Source of the DNA: Carnegiea gigantea
Lineage: Eukaryota; Streptophyta; Magnoliopsida; Caryophyllales; Cactaceae
NCBI GenBank assembly: GCA_029747015.1
Contig: JAKOGI010002798.1
Span: 20,928-84,927, forward strand
Direction of reading: 5' to 3'
DNA: 64,000 nt
Positions 45,270 through 57,300 of the stretch are shown one piece after another. The notes beneath the pieces were generated by a model. That model worked only from the letters and a program-made list of their open reading frames with translations. It did not search any database and was not told the origin of the DNA. The stretch's first letter is position 1, and each line of letters starts with the position of its first letter. A program made the translations under genes and the position numbers.

Positions 45270-46771
45270 TGATGCGTGCTAGGCTAGCACTTCGGACACT
45301 ACTAACACTCAACACACTTGGATATGAATTGGCCTAAAGGTTAAAACCACCAGCCAAAGCTAAAGGATTCACCACCAATCTTCGTAAAGCAAACGCACCG
45401 GAAGAGAGGATAAAGAATCACTCCTAAACACCACCAATGAAGGATAAAGTAGAGGAGATTTGAGATTTGCTTAAGCTAGCAAAGAAAACTTTTCATTTTC
45501 ATTCCAAAAGTTAGTAAACATTCAGCTTTGGCCGAGTATATCCGGCCTTCACAACAAGATCAAGGGCCAAGATTTAACTATCTAAATCAAGCAACCTAGT
45601 CTAGCTAATACAAGGCCTAAATTCAGCATCTCTTGGATGTTTGACACCTAATACAAGTGTTAATCTCAATGTTTGAGGTGTCTAACATGTGTTACACTTA
45701 AGTACAACTAATGAAAGCTCTGATAAGATGAAAAACAAGTCAAAACAGCAAGGACAGCCGGCTGATCACCTAAAACAGCAAAGGACAGCTTGTTTTGGTC
45801 CCTTGGATAAAAGGGTTTTTTCTTCCTTGCTTGCCCGGATAATAGTTGTACCTTGGGTGGCTGAATCTGAGGTTTTGAGGGTTCATTTGATAAACATTTA
45901 GACACCCTTTCATGGCCTTAGGTGTCCCCAAAGAGTCCTCAAAAGATGGGAACAAACGGAGCTCATTTCGGACCAGATCATAGGCTGAATTCCAGGACTG
46001 TCCAGTTTTGCACGGTTTGAAAGATTAGGCTGGTTGACTAGGCAAATGATATCAAAATGCTTTGGAACTTGCTTCATTGGAAAGATAAGACCTGAAACTT
46101 AAAGTTAGGCTTTAAACTGTTCAGTTAAATCAGGTTGCTCTTGGGTAATAGAGGGCCAGAAGTTGACCCATGTGCGCGGCTGTACTGGCCAGTTTGCAGG
46201 TCTGAAATGTTTGGATGATTTGAACCCCCAAATGGCCTCCTTTTCACTTGCAACTTGATTTATATGAAAGATCACATCCTAAACTTAAAGAAAGGCCGGA
46301 AATATCTCGACCAAAGGCCTGCCAAGGCAAGCCAAAAATCACCTCAAACTTCAGTCAGGTGCTGTGTGGCTGAAACTGGATACCCGGTTGCATCTTTTAG
46401 CCAAAAGTTATCAACCTAGGCCATTTACAAGCTAAATAAAAGCTTTATAAAGGACTTAGGTTGTCAACCCAAAAGTGTAAAGTGCTTCCAAAACCCTGGT
46501 AAGAGGAAAAATGCCTTGAACATGCAAAAGAAACGGCCACTGCCCGGGTTGTTCTAAGGAACCGAATTGGACTGTTTTGGGTGGAAACCTTTGCTAGGCT
46601 TCTACAAGGAGCTTGGACTAGCTTGGCTTGGGACTAGGGGTCCAAGAGAGTAAGGACCTTCCCAAGGGAGCTTGTAGGTCAAACTGAATACCTTGACAAT
46701 AGGGATCCGAATGAAGTTGTTGAACAAGGACATGCTCTTGTAGACTAGAACTTCGTGGTTGGTGCGTATCA
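45270..46771 (-). repeat. 3' LTR of J
   Basis: From TGATGCGTGC to GTGCGTATCA. A TTTATAAA stretch near 46451 is a plausible TATA region. The polypurine tract, read on minus as CTCTTGAGGAGGGAGAGGA, follows at 46772-46790. The polyprotein frame ends inside at 46618. Confidence 0.93.
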
Positions 46772-49700
46772 TCCTCTCCCTCCTCAAGAGGATTTGCCCT
46801 CAAATCCTCAAGGTTCAAGTCATCCTCGATGTAAGGGCTCAGATCCCCTACATTGAAGGTGGCCGAAACCCCCATTTCACCGAGCAACTCTAGCTTGTAA
46901 GCGTTTGGACCAACCTTAGAAATCACCTTGAATGGGCCATCTCCCCTTGACATGAGCTTGTTTTTCCTTCTTGAGGGGAACCTTTCCTTTCTAAGGGGGA
47001 GCCATACCAAGTCTCCGGGTTGAAATTCCATGCCCTTGCGGTTCTTATTGGCTTTGTTCTTGTAAGCTTCATTAACCTTCTCAATGTGAGCCCTAATCCG
47101 TTCATGTAGACTTTGCATCTCCTTGGCACGTTCTTTCGCTTCAAAGCTCACCTTGCAATCCATGGGGAGAGGTAGAAGATCAATGGGAGTTAGGGGATTA
47201 ACCCCATACAAAGCCTCAAATGGTGACATGCCCGTGGCCCTAACCGGTGTGCGGTTGTAGGCAAACTCCGCATGGGCTAGCTTGATGTCCCACGCTCTCA
47301 AATTTTTGTGAACCAATGTCCTAAGGAGGGTAGAAAGGGTTCTATTTGTCACCTCCGTTTGGCCATCGGTTTGAGGATGACAAGTGGTACTATAGAGGAG
47401 CTTAGTACCCAAGAGATGCCATAAACTCCTCCAAAAGTGAGAGAGAAATTTTGGTCTCGGTCACTCACAATTGTTTTGGGAACACCATGAAGCCGAATCA
47501 CCTCTTTCATGTAAAGATCCGCAATGTGGGAAGCATCATCGGTCTTGTGGCATGCTATGAAGTGTGCCATCTTTGAGAATAGATCCACAACCACCATGAC
47601 CGAATCCTTGCCCCTTTGTGTCCTAGGCAAGGCCACAATGAAATCCATGCTCACATCTTCCCACGGCCTAAGAGGCACGGGCAGGGGACAATAGAGCCCT
47701 TGGTGAAATTGACTCTTGGCTTGGTGGCAAATAGCACATCTTGAAACGACCTTGTGCACGTCCTCTCCCATCTTGGGCCAAAAGAAGTGTTCCCTTAGAA
47801 TGTCTAAGGTCTTGTTGATCCCAAAATGACCAGCAAGTGAGCCCCCATGAGCTTCTCTCACTAGGAGTTCTCTAAAAGGGCAAGAAGGAATGCAAAGCTT
47901 GTTATCCTTAAAGAGAAATCCTTCTTGAATTTGGTAGGGACCGTGAGTAGGAGGGGACTTAAACAAGTCCTTGAAAGTTGAATCTTCCTCATAGTAAGCT
48001 TGAATAGCTTGAAATCCGAGTAGCTTTGCCCCTAGAAGTGAGATCAAGGCATACTTCCTTGAGAGTGCATCGGCTACCACATTCTCACAACCCCTTTTGT
48101 GTTTGGTGGAAAAGGAAAAGGCTTGTAAAAACTCAACCCATTTAGCATGCCTAAAATTGAGTTTAGGCTGCCCACTAAGGAACTTTAAAGCTTGGTGGTC
48201 CGAATGTAATACAAAGGGCTTAGGTTTCAAGTAGTGATTCCAATGATGCAAAGCCCGGACTATGGCGTAAAACTCTTTGTCATATGTTGAATAATTGAGT
48301 TTGGGGCCACTCAATTTCTCACTAAAATAGGCCAAAGGCTTTTTGAGTTGAGTAAGAACGGCTCCTATCCCTACCCCACTTGCATCACACTCCACCTCAA
48401 ACAACTCTTCAAAGTTTGGAAGGGCTAAAACCGGGGCCTCACACAACTTGAGCTTGATTGTTTCAAAGGACTTTTGGGCCGAGGGGGTCCAAACAAAAGT
48501 ACCTTTCTTCATACATTCCGTGAGGGGTGCCATGATGGAACTAAAATCCTTGATGAATCTTCTATAGAAGGAGGCTAGGCCATGAAAGCTTCGTACGGCC
48601 GTAATGGAGGGGGGAACCGGCCAAGATTGGATGGCTTCCACCTTGGATTCATCCACTTGGATTCCTTTACTTGAGACAACATAACCAAGGAAAACAACCC
48701 TTGGTACAAAGAATTCACATTTTTCAAACTTGCCATACAATCTTTGTTCACGTAGAGTAGTGAACACCTTCCTTAGATGTAGAATATGATCGGTTTCATT
48801 CTTGCTATACACAAGAATGTCATCAAAGTAAACCACAACGAAGTCACCAATAAAGGGCCTTAGTACTTCATTCATCAATCTCATGAAAGTACTAGGTGCA
48901 TTTGAGAGTCCGAATGGCATGACTAGCCACTCATATAGCCCTTGCTTGGTTTTGAAAGCGGTCTTCCACTCATCCCCCTCTTTCATCCAAATTTGGTGGT
49001 ATCCGCTCCTTAAATCAATCTTTGAGAAGATCCTTGAACCATGTAGCTCATCTAACATGTCATCAAGCCTAGGAATTGGGTACCTATACTTGATGGTGAT
49101 GTTGTTGATGGCCCTACTATCAATGCACATCCTCCAAGTCCCATCTTTCTTTGGAACTAATAAGGCCGGAACGGAACAAGGACTCATACTTGGCCTCACA
49201 TAACCTTGGCCCACCAATTCTTGCACTTGCTTTTGGAGTTCCTTGGTTTCGGTGGGGTTACATCTATAGGCCGGTTTATTGGGTAGAGGGGCACCGGGAA
49301 TTAAATCGATTTGGTGCTCTATGCCCCTTAAAGGAGGAAGACCGGGAGGTAGATTTTGAGGGAAAACATCCTCAAACTCTTGGATTAAGGGGATGGCCGA
49401 GGGGTGTAGGTTTTTTTGTGGGGGATTCTGTGGGGTTTCAACAAAGAGAATCATGTACACGGTCTTTCCTTTCTCAAGGGCCCTTTCAACTCGCCCTTCA
49501 CTCACTAGCAAGGTTAGGTCTTTTGGCTTTGTCTCTCCACTCTTGGGTTTGTGTTTATGTGTTTGGTTTGGGGTTAGAGGGGCTAATGTCACGGTTTTCC
49601 CTTTAAGCCTAAAGGAATAAGTATTAGCTTGACCGTGATGGGTAGCATCCTTGTCGAATTGCCAAGGCCTCCCAAGGAGCAAATGGCAAGCGTCCATGGG

Positions 49701-51146
49701 TAAAACGTCACAAACAACCTCGTCTTGATAGCCACCAATGGAGAAAGGGACTAGAACTTGCTTACTAACCGTTACTTCACTCCCCTTTTTGAGCCATTGT
49801 AGGGTGTATGGCCTTGGGTGAGGAATGGTAGTAAGGTTAAGCTTGGTAACCATTTCATGGGAAGCCACATTAGTGCAACTCCCTCCATCAATGATCAAGT
49901 TGCACACTTTGTTCAAGACTTTACATCTTGAATGGAAAATTTGTTCTCTTTGATTGGAGTCCGAAATGGCCTCCTTAGTGTGCAAAACCCTCTTGATCAT
50001 AAGAACATCCCCTTCCTCGGGTTGATAGGTGGGGTCTTCTTCGTCCTCAAGGATCTCTTCTTCACTTTCATCACTTTCGACCTCCATGTGACCGAGCTCG
50101 TCAATTTCCTTAATAGTAAGGACTCTTCGATTTGGACAATCCGCTTGAAAGTGCCCAAAACCATGGCACTTGAAACATTTCTTTTGGCTTTTGAGTCCCT
50201 CCTTTAGAACTTCTTTTCCTTTCTCTTGGTTGTGGGTGGTCTTGGGAGGGTATTTCGGTTTGAAGGGTGGGAAGGACTTAGGGGGGGCCGTGGGCTTTAA
50301 GGGGGTAGAAACAAAGGGGCGTTTGGATTTGAGTTGTTTTTCTACCTTCACGGCCAATTTGCAAGCATCCTCAAAGGTCCAAAAGGGTTGAAGTTCGACC
50401 CGCTCAAGGATAGGTGGAGATAGACCTTTTAGGAACCTTGCGATGGTTTGCTCGGGTTCCTCCCTCAATGAACATCGAATTTGGAGTTGTTCAAACTCTC
50501 GAATATACTCCTCAACCCTCATACTTCCTTGTTGAAGAGAAGTAACCCTCAAGTATAATTCTTGCTTATAAGTGGAAGGCAAGAATCGTTTGTCCATGTA
50601 CTTCTTTAACTTAATCCAAGTGTTGATCTTGGATTTTCCCTCTAAGGCTCTCGTCCTCTTCAAGTTCTCATACCATAGAGATGCGTATGATTTGAGCTTC
50701 AACACGGCAAATTTAAAGGCTTTCTCACTAGAATAACCCTTAATCTCAATGATCCTCTCCAAAGCTTGAACCCATTCTAAGTAATCTTCGGGGCTCAAAC
50801 TTCCATCAAACTCGGGTGCCTCAATCTTCAAGTCATTGAGTTCATCTTGTTGTATCCTCCTCCTCCTCGGCCTCCTCCCTCCCATAGAAGAGTCACTCTC
50901 AAGAGGAGAGTCAAAATCAAGGTCATTAGGAAGGTCCCGGGGTGGTTCTCGTTCTTGTCTTCTCGGTTGGGCCACGAGTTGTTGGAGGTGTGTAGTGAGG
51001 GTTCTTATGCTTTCTTGCATCTCAAGGATGGCTCTATCCCTCCTCATTTCGTGAGCTTGTTCTAGAGTCATACCTCTAGGAACTCTCACCGGTTCCCTTA
51101 AAGGGGCGTCTTGAGGTGAGGAAGAAGGATCTCCCCTTTCGGCCAT
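46618..51146 (-). pseudogene. Gag-pol polyprotein of J, one frameshift in integrase
   Basis: ATG at 51146 (M-A-E-R-G-D-P); the codons upstream belong to leader and LTR. Gag core near residues 105-260 ([13 protein letters not shown]), knuckle [14 protein letters not shown] at ~324-337, protease I-I-D-G-G-S-C at ~420, RT Y-F-D-D near 772, RNase H, integrase HHCC. Near 47455 the V-S-D-R-D-P region has lost one C, shifting the frame; the rest continues from 47412 with [10 protein letters not shown], the G-P-F-K-V-I tail and L-R-A-N-P-L-E-E-G-E-D-D. Total ~1500 codons. The single lesion could be real or a read error. J gag is clearly divergent from the E/I/F/H type. Confidence 0.92.
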
Positions 51147-51379
51147 GTTTTGGTAAAGGAGTGGAGAAACGGTTGGGGCTATTTGTGGAGCTTGGTTTTT
51201 TTTTTTTTTGTAGCTAGGATTCGTGTTTGGGCTAGGAGGGTTCTTTGTGGATTCAAGGGGAACGTGAGAAGTGAATTCAAGGAGGGGAGAAACGAAAAAA
51301 GAATCAAGGAGAAGAGAAGAGGAGCTTACGGCAATCAAAACCAACTCACCAAGAATCGAAGTTGGGCTCTGATACCAGT
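51147..51379 (-). promoter_or_regulatory. J primer-binding site and leader, no GCACG hairpins
   Basis: Primer site at 51366-51377, 2 nt from the LTR, then a ~220-nt leader with a poly-A tract. The GCACG modules of the other autonomous elements are absent. Confidence 0.85.
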
Positions 51380-52882
51380 TGATGCGTGCTAGGCTAGCAC
51401 TTCGTACACTACTAACACTCAACACACTTGGATATGAATTGGCCTAAAGGTTAAAACCACCAGCCAAAGCTAAAGGATTCACCACCAATCTTCGTAAAGC
51501 AAACGCACCGGAAGAGAGGATAAAGAATCACTCCTAAACACCACCAATGAAGGATAAAGTAGAGGAGATTTGAGATTTGCTTAAGCTAGCAAAGAAAACT
51601 TTTCATTTTCATTCCAAAAGTTGGTAAACATTCAGCTTTTGGCCGAGTATATCCGGCCTTCACAACAAGATCAAGGGCCAAGATTTAACTAGCTAAATCA
51701 AGCAACCTAGTCTAGCTAATACAAGGCCTAAATTCAGCATCTCTTGGATGTTTGGCACCTAATACAAGTGTTAATCTCAATGTTTGAGGTGTCTAACATG
51801 TGTTACACTTAAGTACAACTAATGAAAGCTTTGATAAGATGAAAAACAAGTCAAAACAGCAAGGACAGCCGGCTGATCACCTAAAACAGCAAAGGACAGC
51901 TTGTTTTGGTCCCTTGGATAAAAGGGTATTTTCTTCCTTGCTTGCCCGGATAATAGCTGTACCTTGGGTGGCTGAATCTGAGGTTTTGAGGGTTCATTTG
52001 ATAAACATTTAGACACACTTTCATGCCCTTAGGTGTCCCCAAAGAGTCCTCAAAAGATGGGAACAAACGGAGCTCATTTCGGACCAGATCATAGGCTGAA
52101 TTCCAGGACTGTCCAGTTTTGCACGGTTTGAAAGATTAGGCTGGTTGACTAGGCAAATGATATCAAAATGCTTTGGAACTTGCTTCATTGGAAAGATAAG
52201 ACCTGAAACTTAAAGTTAGGCTTTAAACTGTTCAGTTAAATCAGGTTGCTCTTGGGTAATAGAGGGCCAGAAGTTGACCCATGTGCGCGGCTGTACTGGC
52301 CAGTTTGCAGGTCTGAAATGTTTGGATGATTTGAACCCCCAAATGGCCTCCTTTTCACTTGCAACTTGATTTATATGAAATATCACATCCTAAACTTAAA
52401 GAAAGGCCAGAAATATCTCGACCAAAGGCCTGCCAAGGCAAGCCAAAAATCACCTCAAACTTCAGTCAGGTGCTGTGTGGCTGAAACTAGATACCCGGTT
52501 GCATCTTTAGCCAAAAGTTATCAACCTAGGCCATTTACAAGCTAAATAAAAGCTTTATAAAGGACTTAGGTTGTCAACCCAAAAGTGTAAAGTGCTTCCA
52601 AACCCCTGGTTAGAGGAAAAATGCCTTGAACATGCAAAAGAAACGGCCACTGCCCGGGTTGTTCTAAGGAACCGAATTGGACTGTTTTTGGGTGGAAACC
52701 TTTGCTAGGCTTCTACAAGGAGCTTGGACTAGCTTGGCTTGGGACTAGGGGTCCAAGAGAGTAAGGACCTTCCCAAGGGAGCTTGTAGGTCAAACTGAAT
52801 ACCTTGACAATAGGGATCCGAATGGAGTTGTTGAACAAGGACATGCTCTTGTAGACTAGAACTTCGTGGTTGGTGCGTATCA
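51380..52882 (-). repeat. 5' LTR of J
   Basis: Colinear with 45270-46771, almost free of indels. Ends GTGCGTATCA, then CCGGCCAAGG of an F LTR. Confidence 0.93.
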
Positions 52883-53681
52883 CCGGCCAAGGGGGTTGTG
52901 GGGGTATTAATACAAAAGTTCCAAGTACAAATCATAGGCCCTAGGTTGCACTATAAGCTAAACTAGCAAAAATACATAGATCATATCAAAACAAAAAAGG
53001 GTAGATGCATCCTCCACTTGACACCTCTTCAATGCTAATCTTGAGGATGATGTGTCGGCCTAGGGGTGAACGGAAGCTTCTTGGCAGCTAAGTACCCTTA
53101 TGATGACTCTTGCAAGTGGCTAAGCATGGGTTAGAGCAATAAAACACCTCACTCTTCTCTCTTGTACCCGGCTGCCCCATTACCCGGTTAAAAGGGTGTT
53201 TCTTCCCTTGTTTTGGTGGTTAATAGCTCCTCATGAGTGTAATTTGGCTGAGGTTTTTTATGGTCACTTGATAATATTTTTAAAGTACTTTCAAACCATA
53301 AAAGTTTCAACCCAAATAGAGGAGAAATGGGCCACCAAACAACCTCTTGTTTCAGCCCTGCCCAATTCAGCGCCAGGATGTAGTGATTGACTTTGCTTGA
53401 GGTTTTGAGGTATCAAATGAACTCCAAATGACTTGCAAGAGGTCTTGATGGAAAGAGCACATCTTGAACTTGAACTTAGGCTTCCTGCAACCCCGTTTTA
53501 GCATCGGGAAGTTTAGAAAATAACGTGCACAAAACCGGGTTTGTGCACGCCTGAAATTCCAGTTTTGAGGAAATAATTTCCTTGCTCCCTTAGGTTGATT
53601 TCTTGCATCTTGGACATGAGGTTTGGACCTTTTGGGCTCCCTTGATGGCCATGGATCGTGTTAGGGGATGGACCTCCATCA
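52883..53681 (-). repeat. F-family LTR fragment F-2 (right part)
   Basis: Begins mid-LTR at CCGGCCAAGGGGG (compare 23193 and 26322) and runs to the end, CCTCCATCA. About 85% alike F-1 by eye. Its left part is absent on the far side of J. It abuts CTTTGGTTACATG of the K LTR, which is intact at 59868, so F-2 had inserted there. Confidence 0.85.
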
Positions 53682-54287
53682 CTTTGGTTACATGACATCA
53701 TGTGGACGACATCATGCACGACTTGGAGTGTTCTAGATGGATGTTTTCAGCTGATTGAAGCCTAGAATATTCTTTGTAACCTCCCCCACCCCTTTATGTT
53801 GAGTCTTTTTCCATTTTCCAAGCCTTTTCAATTTTCTAGTTTTAATTGCTAGGAGTTTTTAAGTCTTTTGGTTATCTTTGTTTAGCCTATAAATAGGTGG
53901 GTTATGTAGTTGCATTTGAATTCAGAGTTGTAAGCTTTTCCAAGAGTAGTACAAACACCTTGAGAGTGATTCTCATTTGTGTCCAAAAAAAATCCCTAGT
54001 TCTATATCTTGAATTTTGGCAAGTTCAAGTGGTGTTCTAGGTTCTCTTTTCTTTTCCAATTGGAGTGATTCCTTGGTGAAGACAAGAGGATTTGCCCAAG
54101 ATCAAGTCCTTGAGTGGCTCCGTGAAGGATTATCTCAAGTGCAAGGTCTTGTTTATCCTTTGTTCTTTTTTTGTTATTATTTTCATTCCATCTCAATCAA
54201 CCTTCCATTTTCTCTTTACGTTGGTTCAATCCTTATTTGGGTTTATTTGAGTTTGATTTGGTTCACTTACTGCCCACTTATACATCA
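53682..54287 (+). repeat. First LTR of K, left part missing
   Basis: Matches 59868-60473. Has TATAAATA at about 53888-53895 and ends TACATCA. The leader after it has a primer site (54290-54301) and only ~93 nt to the gag ATG, with no GCACG hairpins. Confidence 0.88.
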
Positions 54288-54394
54288 ATTGGTATCAGAG
54301 CCAAGGTTTTTAAGTGACCCACATCACACCCAAACACATCCCCCAAGCCAAACACACAACCAACCCATGAAGAACCATTAAGCGTTCATCCATC

Positions 54395-57300
54395 ATGATT
54401 TCTTTTGAGAACGTTAGAATTGAGAACGTTAGAAAAGAGATAGCTTTGATTGAGAAGGAGTTGGTCGTCCTTGAAACTCCAAAGTTTCGCGGCCAAAGGG
54501 AAGATTTTCCTTGCTGGATTTCCAAGGTGGACCAAGTCTTTACTCCCTACAACATTGAAGAGCACGAGAAGTTTAAGGTGGTTATCAAGAAGCTCCGAGA
54601 CCATGCGCTTGAATGGTGGGAAAAGTACAAGTATAAGAGGAAGAAGAAAGGAAAAAGTAAGATCACAACATGGGTTAAGTTAAGAGGTAAATTAATGGAT
54701 ACTTTCGCTCCAACCTCTTACTCACACAAGCATTCTTTTCTTTCCTTTCAGGTAAACGACTTTAAATCCTCTTCTAAAAACCTCCATTTCAACAAGGGGA
54801 ATCCCATAAGTGCTTGTATCTCTAACTCTACTTCCTTCCTTTGTTTGGAGAAACCTAACCCCCACAAAGATGAAAAGGTCCTTGGGGAGGAAGCTTCAAG
54901 CCTAGTTGACCTACCTCCTGTTTTTGATAACCATGGTGATGATGAGACCTTTGAACTTGAGGGACAAGAAGACTATTCATCTCCTTCGCCACTTGTGCTA
55001 GATCACCATTTACATAAGGGAATAGCATGTGTTGCTCACTTCGATCCTTGTTATGACAATTTCATTGCTCCATTATCCCCACAATTAGAACCTGAACTAG
55101 CCGAACTTATAACCATGGGGGGACAAATGGGAAACACAACTGAGGGGCAACCAACAGGGATAGATAAGGAAGGCGAACATGGAGAACCCTTGATCTTTAA
55201 AGAAGGATGTAATGAAAACCATGAGGTGAATTGTGATGTATATGTGGGTGGAAAGTGATCCAAATCAAACTCAAATCAAATTTAAGCAAAATCAAAAGAG
55301 AGAAAGGTGGGGAAGATGAAGAATATCACCAAACAGGATAGAGACGGATAGTGCAAGACTTTGAGTATGAGATAATCCTTCCGGAGCCACTCACACCTTG
55401 GTCTTGGGCTAATTCCCTTCACTCTTCTGAGGAATCACTCCAAAGAAAAGAAGGAGAACCTAGAACACCACTTGAATTAGCCAAATTCAAGATATAGAAC
55501 TAGGAATTTTTGGGACACAAATGAGAATCACTCTCAAAGGTGCTTGAATTACTCTTGAAAATGCCTTAGAAATCTGATCTACAATGCTCACACGCCCCCC
55601 CTTTATATAGGCTCAGCAAAAGACAACAAAAGGACTCAAATAACTCATAACAATTAAAACTAGTAAAATGAAAAGACTAAGATAAATGGAAAGACACATC
55701 ATAAAAGGGGTGGGGGAGGTTACAAGGAATATTCTAGGATTTCTTAGCTGATTGCACCAATCTAGAAGGCTCAAAACGTGCACAATGTCAGCCACACAAT
55801 CACATGTAACCGAAGACTCTTCATATTCCCAGAATTAATCCTTGCAGCTGCCTCAACTTCAACAGAGTATAACTTCCAGAATACTCGGCCAAATCACGCG
55901 TTCGTGGGCTTGATAGAAAGCCCTGGAAGTCTAGTTTCCAGAATGGGCTCATTTGCTCAATTTGGATAAGCGGTTTAAAAGTTATGGCCAAACAATGCAC
56001 CTATCTCAGACTGGACTGGATCAGCATAACGTATCTTTGAGTGATATTTTGCCCAATCAAATGATGTCCAAATTAAACAAAATTGGGCTTATTTGAAAGA
56101 TGAAATCTTAAGCTTCAAAAGCACATGGGCCCTCAAGTTGTGGGTCCACTTGAGCTTGTCCAAAAGTGGTCACAAAAATCGGGTTCCGCAGGGATGAATT
56201 CGGCACCAAATTTCTAGCAAAGCTTAACCTCTTTTTGACCTCTCCATAGTGTCGCGAGTCTTTGAACTCACTTAAGAAGACCAAATAGGCACATTTCCAT
56301 GCATGATCTTCTTTGACCCTTTTCTTCTTTGAAATTGGACTTGAATAAAAATGATGCATATGGAAATATGCATCATACTCCCCGGGTTGTTTTGAGTTTG
56401 TCCTCAAACTCAAAGGGTTGGCAAGCCTCTCAAGAAAGGGGTCGCGCTTACAATATGGGAGCTTTTGGGGAAGGAGGTCACAGGGCATCACCTCTAGAGA
56501 GATATAGAAGAGGGTGAGGGGAGGATGATAAAACGGGTCATACCTGGTGAGGAGAAGAGGCGGAAGTGGGAAATCTTCTTTGGGGGCAAGGGTTTGGGAA
56601 GGATGAATGAGGGTTAAGGCTTGTCGGTCCTTTTGTGGCTTGGGGGGTTGGGAAGGTTGAATGGGGGTTAAGGTGAATTCTTCTTGGGTCAAGAGTTGCT
56701 CAACTTCTTCAATAACCCCACATGCCTCCAACTCGGGTGCTTGGAGTTCGGTAGGGCGTACTTCTTGAATCAAGAGTTGTGCAAACTCTTCAGCAACCCT
56801 ACATGGCTTCATCACTTCAAGGTCTTTAACTACATGCTCTTCAATTCTTGGGGTTATGCTCAAATTCACCTCATTATCTTCTTGGCACCCTTCTTGGGTG
56901 AAAGGATTGCTCAATTTCTTGCACAATCTCTTCTTGCTTCAACTCGGATCTTTGGGCCTCAAGTTCAAAGGTCTCTTCATCACCACAGTCACCAAAAACA
57001 AGAGGTAGGTCAACTAGGCCCGACCCTTTTCCTCCAAGGATCTCTTCATCTTTGTTGGAGTTAAGTTTCTCCAAATAAAAGAAGGAAGTAGAGCTAGAGT
57101 TACAAGCACTCATTGGAGTTCCCTTGTTGAAATGGACGCTTTTAGAAGAGGAATTAAAGCCGTTTACCTCAAAGGAAAGAAAAGGATGCTTGTGTAAGTA
57201 AGAGGTTGGAGTGAAAGTATCCATTAATTTACCTCTTAACTTAACCCACGTTGTGATTTTACTTTTTCCTTCTCTTCTTCCTCTTATACTTGTACTTTTC

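Larger units (their letters stand above)
45270..52882 (-). mobile_element. Element J: full-length Ty3/gypsy element with mismatched flanks
   Basis: LTRs of 1502 and 1503 bp, primer site, and a gag-to-integrase frame with a single frameshift. By eye the LTRs differ at roughly 18 sites (~1%), making it young. The left flank is CTTAG inside RNase H of element I; the right flank is CCGGC inside an F-family LTR. They do not match each other in sequence or host, so this is not a simple insertion. Confidence 0.93.

Noticed and set aside
54395..55258. K gag as a host gene with knuckle-less gag domain
   Set aside because: It lies between LTR, primer site and polypurine tract, and recurs in the second K unit.
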